DNA of 64,000 nucleotides from assembly GCA_002118135.1 (NCBI GenBank), contig BDIU01000462.1, positions 20,706 to 84,705 of the forward strand, given 5' to 3'. Position numbers and translations under genes: made by a program. The notes beneath the pieces were generated by a model. The model saw nothing but the letters and a program-made list of their open reading frames with translations, had not been told where the DNA came from and ran no database searches. Position 1 is the stretch's first letter. Each line of letters starts with the position of its first letter. Positions 10,801-19,700 of this stretch are shown one piece after another. The stretch comes from Trebouxia sp. TZW2008. Lineage: Eukaryota > Chlorophyta > Trebouxiophyceae > Trebouxiales > Trebouxiaceae.

Positions 10801-13800
10801 TTTACTGCAAGCAGGCATATGTCTGCTGATCTCAGCTGCTGTTTCGTCAAAGACCTACCCTGTACTCAGACCGCCATTCAAAGAGCAGCATCCTGACAGC
10901 CAAGCCAAAACCCCGATTTCCTTATATTGAGAAATAATGAACAGACGACCAAAATCAAAAGCGGCTTGTTTCTTGTTGGTTTCAGTCCCACCTTGAGCTC
11001 TGGTCCAATCATATCTGTGGAGAATGGTCCGTGGAGGAACACTGCCACATCAGAGGGGTTGACTTTGATAGCAGCAGCTTCAGCAGCTGCTGCTGGGTTC
11101 TCATCATTCAATCGCCTGACGGTGCGCAGAAGCCAGGCAAAGAAGTGGCGGTACTGCACACCTGCCTGACAGACACCCAGGCGCAGAGTCTCCGCTCTCA
11201 CCAATAACCGTTCACAGAGCTCTTGTGCTGCAGCCAACGGCTCTTGCTGCAACAAAAAGGATTGCAGTTGCAACAGCTCCAAGGATCAAGTCACAGCATG
11301 CTGCTGCATTGCACCTGGGGTCAGATCATGGGTTTCTGCCCTGATCAATAGCTAATCACGGAGCTCCGGGGCTGCTGCCACCGGCTCTTGCTGCAGCAAC
11401 AATAACTCTAGTGATAAGAACATCAGAAATTCAGTCACACAATGCTATTGCATTGCATCTGGGATCAAATCATGGGTGTCTGCCCTCACTCAAAGCCGTT
11501 CACAGAGCTCCTGGGCTGCTGCCAAAGGCTCTTGCTGCAGCAACATGAACTTGAACATCACATCATGCTGCTGCGCTGCATCCAGGGTCATGTCACAATG
11601 CATCTGGGATAATTCTGCAGCACTAATACTATCTGGGTCAGATCGCACCATGCTGCTGCATAGTATCTAGGGTTTGCTTTTTCATATACATTCAAGCGCA
11701 CATTGACATCAGCATGATGTCCAAACCACAAAAATGTTGCACAGGTCGTTGACAGTGAATGTCGTGGTATCAGTGACTTCAAACAGCCTCCAACAGTGTG
11801 ACGTGTATGCAGGGATTGAGGACAGCAGCAACTGTGCAGAAATGGCGTCTTGTGTCTGTTGGTAGACAGGAAGCGTACCTGGAGGCCGAGGGGCTGTAGC
11901 TGTCGAGTGCACTTGGCAAGACTGTGCAGCTCGTTCAGCTTGAAGGCGGCTGCCTGTAGAGCGGGCTGCAGGTGATCCACCAGGATGCCTCCAACGCTGC
12001 CCACAGCACTGTCTACTGCCTTGCTTAGTTTCTTGACGCCGCTTTCACCTGTGCATCACTATAGTGTTGTCACATCAGCTGTGCACATGACTGTCCTGGG
12101 TTTCAGCTGGCAGGTGCACGTGGCAAGACTGTGCAGCTCATTCAGCTTGAAAGCGGCTGCCTGTAGAGCAGGCGGCAGGTGATCCATAAGGAAGGTGATT
12201 CAACGCTGCCCACAGCACTGTCCACTGCCTTGCTTAGCTCTTGACGCCGCTTTCACCTGTGCATCACTATACTGTTGTCACATCAGCTGTCCACAGCACT
12301 GTGCTGGGCAGTAGCTAGCGAGGGAACATGGCAAGACTGTGCAGCTCGTTTAGCTTGAAGGCGTTTGCCTGTACAGCAGGCTTTAGGTGGTCCACTAGGA
12401 GGCCTCCTACGCTGCCCACAATACTGTCCATTGCCTTGCTTAGTTTCTTGACGCCACTCTCACCTGTGCATGAATACAGGCATGAAGAGCAGACAACAGC
12501 CAAGTCATGGGTTTAGTTGCAGCTTGCGCCAAGGTGGTGGCTACCTGCTTAACAGGCAAAAGCTGTCAGTCCATGGCCAACAGGTGAGATGGCAGTCTTC
12601 ACGCATGTCAGCACATGCACAACTAAATACATGCTTCTGTGAGCCCACGCCTGAGCTGCCCACAGTAGGCTGGGCGGAGGAGCTGTCAGGTCTCAATTGC
12701 AGCAGCACAAACTGGCTTTAGTCAAGATTGTTCATTGCTTTTTGGGTGCACCTAGCTGCGTCATGGAGTCTCACTATAAGGCATGTTGTGATGAGCATGA
12801 TGATGAGGCTAGGCTGACCTAGAGTTGATGTGAGGAACTGGCGCATGGCAGGGGAGAGGGCTCCAGAGGCCAGCAGGGCCTTGAACTCGTCCCTTGGAAT
12901 GGCTCCTTCCTTACCATGGTCGAGCATCAGCTTGCGCATTGCCTACAATGCATGCAAAACGAACATAATCACTGCAAGCAGCTCCTGCATTGCTTGCAGC
13001 ACAAGCAGAGCAGATGTAGCCAATAGCTAGGCCAGCAGGGCTTTGAACTCATCCCTGGGAATGGCTACCTCCTGACCATGGCCGCGCATCAGCTTGCACA
13101 TTGTCTGCAACACAAGTCGCACAGATTGAGCCACTGCAACCAACAAGCGCATGTCCTGTGACAGAAGCACAACAAATGTAGTGCGGTACTCAGCTTGCAT
13201 ATTGGTCTCAATCAAGTCGCAACAGTTGTAACCACCGCCATCAGCATGCGCATTATCTGCAGCTCTGAGACAATTGACGTAGCCACTGTAATTAGTTTGC
13301 ACATTGCTTGTGATACAGGCGGAACAGTGTCAGCCTCTGCAGTCAGCTTGCGCATTGCCTGTTTGTCTGAGCCTGTCCTGATGCGAGCAGGTCACTGCAG
13401 AAGGGTACGATGCCTATTAACACTGCATGCCAGACGTGCATTGCTACGCAGCATACCAATCTGCGGCGTGATCTGTGTCTGACTTCAGGGATCAGGCATG
13501 TTGACTTGACCAAACTACCATGGCCTTCAGGAAATTGTCTATGCAGCAAGCCATCCCAAACGTGAAACAAACCTCACGACCACAAGCAGCCTCATATCAA
13601 TGCTCTGGCAGCAGTTGTTAGCCAAATGTGGCAGTTGTCACCAAGGTCATTTTTTGGAAGCAATTCAACTCTGTGTTCAGACTTCATGAGGCAGTCATAC
13701 AAGGTCAGGAACGGGACAGCATTAGGCGATTGCTGCACATGCAAGCCAAGATCAACAGCTGCCAGAAGCACCTGACTCAGCATATGTTGCAACAGCAGCC

Positions 13801-16116
13801 TCAGCAAAGGCATCATGCACATCAAATGCTTTGTTCTCTTGTGCTTTGAATTTTGCTGAGCATGGTGTCGCTTAGCCAATCCTTTCTGCAGAGATCTTGT
13901 TTTGTCTGTGAAACCTATACCAATTTATACCATTGACCAATTTCTGGATGGGAGATGCTCACAAGCTTGCCTGCAACTTGTCATCCAAAGCCTTCATGGC
14001 ATCATTCCATTGCTGCTCTGCGCTTGCCAGGCTGGACTCAGAACCTGCCACCACCACAATTTTTCAGCAAAGCATGCACACTGCTAAAGGAACGCCATTT
14101 GATGGGCGCCATACTAACACCATGCAATATGACGTATGTGCTACCATGTGTAGACATCATGAAATGCTGCAACCATGTACGTATACAGCAAGGAGTACAA
14201 GTTGCATATAAACAGGTCAAAACAGCACTGCACAGCAGCAGCATGGGTTTGGAACACAGCCAAGCAAAGGCGTACAGAGACTGCTGGCTTAGGTTGCAAA
14301 GTGTGACAGATGCACTGGCAATGCTCATGTCGCTGTGGCAAGTTGAAGCATCAACATGTAACACCATTGAGCTTTGATTGTGCCAGTTTGTATCACCAAA
14401 ATCTCTTACTCTTCAAAAGTAACATTATCAATTGTGCCAATTTGCATTGTCAACACGTCACACTGTTTCAGTGCAGCATCCTCAATTGTGCTAGTTTGCA
14501 TTGTCAACATACCGTTGAGAAGTGACATGGTGTAGGTTGCCATCTGGGCCAAATTGTGCAACTCTCTGCGCCTGTCTGCTAACATGGAAGTGTCACAAAC
14601 TGTCAGGCTCAGATGACCTGCAGGAGAATCAGTAGCATACTTGCTCTGTTCCGGGCATCTCATTTGAATCGCATTTCAAACACAATCAATCAGGCTGTAC
14701 TGCATTGTTTGTAAATATATGCCCTGGTCTGTCAATGACAGATGCACACTGAGCAAAGGCAAGATCTGCTTACACAGCCGGCACACTGCAGAAAGACTGA
14801 TGAAGCAGCTTTGGGCGTCGCAAAGCATTATGCAGAGGCCTTTGTTACATCTTTAGCAGCATCAAGCTCATTTTTGACACTGTGTGCATGCAGCAGGCAG
14901 TGACTATGTGTGCTACCTGAACTGCTGCCCTGTCTGCTCTCTGACCACAGAAGATACAGCTGTCTCAGATCTGGCGTCATCGTAGCCTGCAAGGGTATCA
15001 TGAGAAATGCAGCAGCGCCAATATCAGGATGTGCCTGTTCTTGTGTACAGATTATATCATGTACAACAGGCCTTAGCTGGGTCGGGTCATGACTGTTTTC
15101 AGCTATGGAGCTTATGCACGCAAGTGACAGGCAATGTGCTTCCGTCAGGTGAGAGCACGCATAGTGATGTCATGACATGCAACCACACAGCATAAGCAGC
15201 AGGACCTGGAGTATAAGTCAGGCTTCACAGAATGTGCAGCAGTAACGACATGTGTCAAACACTGAAATGCTATGTATGCGACAAACTGTGGCAATATGCA
15301 CATCAGGCTGCGATTGATCTACCTTGAGAATGCTGACTTGCGACTGAGCTGCAGGCTTGTTTGCCACAGGAGACACGTCAAGCCCAGCCAATGGAAACAG
15401 GCCAAAAGTTGCAATGGACAGTGCACTGCCACTAGCAACGCACATCATGTCCAGCCTGTCTGGCAGAACAGGACCTTGCGGTTGTTGCTGAGCTGTCCTG
15501 GTCTGAGAGTATATGTGCCTTGGGGCAGTGCCTGGCATAGGCGCTCCATGAACAGACAGAAAGCGCCCTGTGCGTGCTTTGTATGCCAGGCTGCCTTCTG
15601 GGATGATGTCGTCTGCCTGCTCTTCAATCCAGCCGATTGCAGATGCCACTCCTACAGTCAAGATTGGCAACCAGTCTCGGCTGTATTTGATTGCATGTGT
15701 GGGAAGCTAGTCACTGGGTCCTGAAGCCTGCCTAGCAAGCGTGTTTAAAGAACTTTATACGGCTACATTTGGCATCCTGAGCAGACCTAACAAGGTATTT
15801 GGCCATTTGGAATTATACCTGCAACCATTTTGCCTCTCTGCATGATTTCGCCGTTCTCAACGTCAAGAAGGGTGATGTACCCATCTTCGTAGCCGCATGC
15901 CAGCACTTTGCCGTCAGGTCGCCAACATAACGATGTCACAGGTGACTCTGGGGATACAGCCCATAGCCGCTGCCAGTTTAGCCGGTGCAAACATAGCTGA
16001 CCGTCGGCTGTTGACAAAGCTAGGAGATCCATGGTTGGGCACCATGTTGCGATCTTGATGTCGGCTGTCAAAGCCTTGTCTGCAAGCTGGGTGAAGTGCT
16101 TGGGTCCCGACTCCAT
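7892..16116 (-). CDS. APC4: Anaphase-promoting complex subunit 4 (APC4)
   Basis: Scaffold subunit of the APC/C ubiquitin ligase, which degrades cyclins and securin. Exon 1 (16,116-15,819) starts MESGPKHF and holds the ANAPC4 WD40 opening, with WCPTMDLLALSTADG and CWRPDGKVLACGYEDG. Exon 2 is 15,651-15,323. Later exons include 14,617-14,513 (DTSMLADRRRELHNLA), about 14,025-13,974 (EQQWNDAMKALDDKLQ, GC donor), 12,942-12,819 (AMRKLMLDHGK), 12,048-11,879 (GVKKLSKAVDS to QLQPLGLQ), 11,246-10,992 (QEPLAAAQELCERL and YRHFFAWLLRTVRRL), about 10,441-10,159, about 9,930-9,785, 9,382-9,161 and last exon 8,026-7,892 with an acidic tail (DLVEDEEETETED). The order follows APC4 in other eukaryotes. Some exons are not resolved. 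At least five exon edges are duplicated in tandem (listed separately). The 5' end is divergent with CCT1. Confidence 0.88.
7995..8460 (-). repeat. Tandem array over the 3' splice site of the last APC4 exon
   Basis: Three to four copies of a unit of about 110-170 bp contain the words GAGCTGCTGCGCTGCCT, AGATCGCACACTGCCC and ACGCCTGT. The most gene-distal copy flows into the true last exon at 8,026. The other copies lie in the preceding intron (gene orientation) and keep similar acceptor-like AG contexts. Confidence 0.8.
8825..9250 (-). repeat. Tandem array over a 5' splice site of APC4
   Basis: Four copies (period about 110-130 bp) of the end of the 9,382-9,161 exon. The parent reads SLSQYGNGTNQLSHHIFE before GT. 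The copies read SLSQYGNGTIHLNLHVFE and ALHQYGSDINQLNCHKFE, plus one further diverged copy. Each carries its own donor-like GT, so the intron starts with a row of decoy exon ends. Confidence 0.85.
9444..9605 (-). mobile_element. TA-flanked MITE, copy C
   Basis: About 160 bp starting TA-CAGCAATGTCTCTTCGTG and ending CACTG-TA, with internal words matching the two copies in CCT1 (GTAAGGAC, CCTCTGAGTAAG, GGACCAAAGCAG). It is the most diverged copy and lies in an APC4 intron. Confidence 0.75.
11170..11620 (-). repeat. Tandem triplication of APC4 exon start (QEPLAAAQELCERL)
   Basis: The first part of the 11,246-10,992 exon with its acceptor occurs again at about 11,395-11,300 and 11,540-11,470. All three have CTCTTGCTGCAGCAA in plus orientation, and the encoded peptides are near-identical (LLQQEPLAAAQELCERL, QEPVAAAPELRD). 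Only the copy at 11,246 continues into the rest of the exon. Confidence 0.85.
11879..12470 (-). repeat. Whole-exon tandem triplication in APC4 (GVKKLSKA exon)
   Basis: Three consecutive copies of one exon with flanking intron. Copy A starts 12,463 (GVKKLSKAMDSIVG, open), copy B spans about 12,258-12,105 (indel in the KLS codons and a stop-prone middle) and copy C is 12,048-11,879. Only copy C extends to QLQPLGLQ plus a donor, so it is probably the constitutive exon. Copy A is open and has a good acceptor. Confidence 0.88.
12850..13370 (-). repeat. Tandem array over the 3' splice site of the APC4 AMRKLM exon
   Basis: The exon start (true copy 12,942) recurs as a half exon at about 13,105-13,028 (MCKLMRGHGQEVAIPRDEF, ending in a stop). 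Shorter copies lie at about 13,245, 13,300 and 13,360, each an AATGCGCAAGCT-like word preceded by an AG. Confidence 0.8.
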
Positions 16117-16704
16117 GCTACGAGGTAGCGACCTCGACTGGCAGACGCCTCAGGTGTTGAACTTTATCATTACGGGTGCTTAAATCGATCCACTTTAGTC
16201 CTTAGTCGGTCGTTCGGTTCTATTGACAACACGACTTACGGACAAAGCGGTGATCAAGAGATCAACCTGCATGTAACCAAAATGTATCCAACCCTACTGA
16301 TAGCTTCGATGCTTTGCGCACGAGCAGAGCAGCTAAACTTCCGGCCGAGTGCGCTTGTGATGTCCAGCGATTGTCCGCTTGCTGCTGCGCGACAATCGAC
16401 AGAGCCAGAAGGCAGAACATTTGGCAGAACCGGCCTCCGTCAACCCCAGAGGCAACCCTATTCACAAGTCACCGCCATACGCTATGCAACTGCGCCATTT
16501 AAGGCCTGCAACAGCATCGCTTCCCGGCGCATCTCATCAGCTGCGGATTACACTTGTTCTTGAGACACGCCTTGACTGCCAATTGCACTCAGACGACACC
16601 GAGTGCTCGATACAGCTTCGGATCGCCGTCGATCAGCTTGCTACAGAGGGTTAGATCAAGGACACCAGTGCGCAGGGCGCGTTCCCTCACGCTGCATACC
16701 AGCG
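16117..16704. promoter_or_regulatory. Shared CpG-rich divergent promoter APC4/CCT1
   Basis: 588 bp separate the two start codons, which point away from each other. CpG is frequent here (for example around 16,180-16,250 and 16,330-16,690), whereas the introns on either side are CpG-poor. No TATA box stands out. Confidence 0.7.
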
Positions 16705-19700
16705 ATGAGTCAGGGGGCAGCGTTGCAGATACAGGGAAGCCGAGAATCTGGGCAGGATGTCAGAGGGCAAAACGTCACTGCAGTTGCTGCCATTGCTAAC
16801 ATTGTCAAGAGCTCTTTGGGGCCTGTCGGTCTAGACAAGGTCTGACCTTTGCTAGTGTATCTAGCAGAGACGACTCGTGATATCTATGAAGCTCCAGGCC
16901 GCAAAAGTTCGCATTCTGCAGATGCTGGTGGACGATATTGGTGATGTGACAATCACAAACGATGGAGCTACCATTTTGAAGCTGCTTGAGGTCGAGCACC
17001 CAGCAGCCAAGGTATCAGCAAGATTTGTCTGCACCGGAGCTGACTTACAGCTTCATCTGCAGCAGGGCTCCTCTGACAAAACAGCGTCACACCGCATGCT
17101 GGGTTGCTGCAGATACTCGTGGAGCTAGCAGAACTGCAAGACCAGGAAGTGGGGGATGGTACCACCTCAGTTGTCATTGTTGCAGCTGAGATCTTGAAAA
17201 GAGCAAATGGACTTGTCAGGAATAAGATCCATCCAACCACCATCATCAGCGGGTTCAGATTAGCTATGCGAGAGGTACAGTACCTCTCTTTACGCTTTTG
17301 CTCAGCGACATCTAATGTTAAAGTCACTGCCAAGTTGAGCGTGTACAGTATTCTCTTTGTGAGAACACTCAATATAAGGACGATTTCAATGTAAGGACAA
17401 CGCAATTGGTAACCAATCACTGCTTTCTGACTGCAGTGGTCCCTCTGAGTAAGGACAATGTGATGTAAGCACACATTTCGTGGTGACCAAAACAGTCATT
17501 ACAAAGAGAAGTTTCTGTATCCTGACTTTCTGCTGAAATGTATGCAGGCGTGTAAGTTCATTGAGGAGAACCTGTCAATGAGGGTTGAAACACTTGGGAA
17601 AGAGACGCTTATCAACTGTGCAAAGACTGCCATGTCTTCCAAGATTGTGGGCGCAGAAAGCGACTTCTTCTCCCAGTTGGTAGTTGACGCGGTCACAGCG
17701 GTCAAGACAGAGCCCAAAGGTGAGCGCACCGGTTGCTCATATAGATGCAGTAGCCATACTGCCTGATTGTGCTTGCCTATGATCTGCACACTGTTCTAGT
17801 ACAGTAAACTCTCTTTGTTACGACTGCTTTGGTTACCAAGAATCTTGTCCTTACATCGAATTGTCCTTACTCAGAGGGACCAGTGCAGCCAGAATGCAGT
17901 GATTGGTTACCAATGGCGTTGTCCTTACATCGAGATTGTCCATACATCGAGTGTCCTTACAAAGAGAGTTTACTGTACAGCCCTTACACAGTCTGCATGT
18001 TGATCATGGGCATGCTTCTTGTAGTCAACTTGCCATACCCGTCATGATGAAGACCACCACAAAGTGGTAGCCGAATATGTCATCAGCCATGCTCCTTGTA
18101 CGCATGTTGCTGACTAGCATGTGTTTCATTGCGACGGGTCACCAGGCATACACAGCCATGATCAGGTTGTCATTTCATAGCCAGGCTTGTCAAACAGGAC
18201 AAAGCAGCATGTGCATGCAGATGGGGAAAAGGCCAAGTATCCAATCAAGGCCATCAATGTGCTCAAAGCACATGGCAAAAGTGCAAGGGAGAGCACGTTG
18301 CTTAATGGCTATGCTCTGAACATGGGCAGAGCCTCTCAGGGCATGGCAAAGCGGGTCACTAAGGCCAAGATTGCGTGCCTGGACATGAACCTGCAGAAAG
18401 CCCGTATGCACATGGGCGTGCAGGTCAGCCTGTGCCAAAATGCATGTCAGATCTGCTTATGTCCAATTTGTTGGCGCTGAATGTGCCCTCAAACTAGGCA
18501 GAGCTTCTTAGGGCATGGCAAAGTGAGTCACTAACACCAAGATTGCGTGCCTGGACCTGAACCTGCAAAAAGCGTGCACGCACCTGGGCATGCAGGTCAG
18601 TCCATCTCCACACATATTTCAGTTCTCATAGGCTGTTGATGTGTGATATACACAAACAGAGGGCTTGTAAGCACATGGGGTTGCAAGTCAGTCTGCCAAA
18701 ATGCATGTTCAACATGTCTGTTGGTGGCTTCCAGATTGTCCGTATGAACGCAAGGCTTGCTTTCATGGCATGATTAAGCAGTTTCGCAATGTGAGCAAGC
18801 CAATGGATGCTGTGGCAGTGTGTATGTTGAGGAGGCATGAGACAGCTATGCAATAGAATTGCAAGCCAAGTGTATCAAGTGGGACATGCCAAGGTGGGCA
18901 GGTTTGCTTCAACAGATTCCACCTGAAAAAACACCATCAGACATGCATCGCTTTGATTTGCATATAATTTTGCCTGCTGCGGTTTTGTCAGAAGCTGCAG
19001 CTGAGGGAAGAAGTCATGGCAAGCCTACTATTGCATATGGTTGCAGGTACTTGTGACAGACCCTAAGGAGTTAGACAAGATCAGGGAACGGGAGTTTGAC
19101 ATCACCAAGGAAAGGATTGAAAAGATCCTTGGGGCTGGAGCCAATGTCATTCTGACAACCAAGGGGATTGACGACATGTCCTTGAAGTACTTTGTTGAGG
19201 CTGGAGCTATTGCGTGTAGGCGTGTACCCAAAGAAGATCTGAGGTAATGGATTCACGCGAGATGCAGTTTGCATGCGGGTCATCTTCTTGCCGTGATGCA
19301 ATAAGGCTTGGTGACTTGACCTGTGTCTGATAGGTACACCATGATCGTGTTGACCAGGTCACACTCAATGTATGAATCGTTGTGTGGTAGTCGGTGGTGT
19401 GCAGAAGGGTTCTGCACCCTGCATCATAATTGTGGTAATGATGCAAGCCTTGCTTTGGTGGCAAGTAAGTATCAGCTCGCATTTGATATACTAGCAGTGA
19501 TTGGCCTTGCAAGAGTGTTCAATCATGCACATAATCTCACAGAGTACAGCCATGTTGCTTGGCTTTGCAAAAACAGTGTGCATGCACAGAAAGCATAGCC
19601 AGGAGCAGGGCTCAGCAGTCAATGCAGTGCAGTAGAGCATTGCGCAACTTGTACAAACAAGTGATCATTGTCTGCTTTTGCAACAGGCGCGTGGCCAAGT

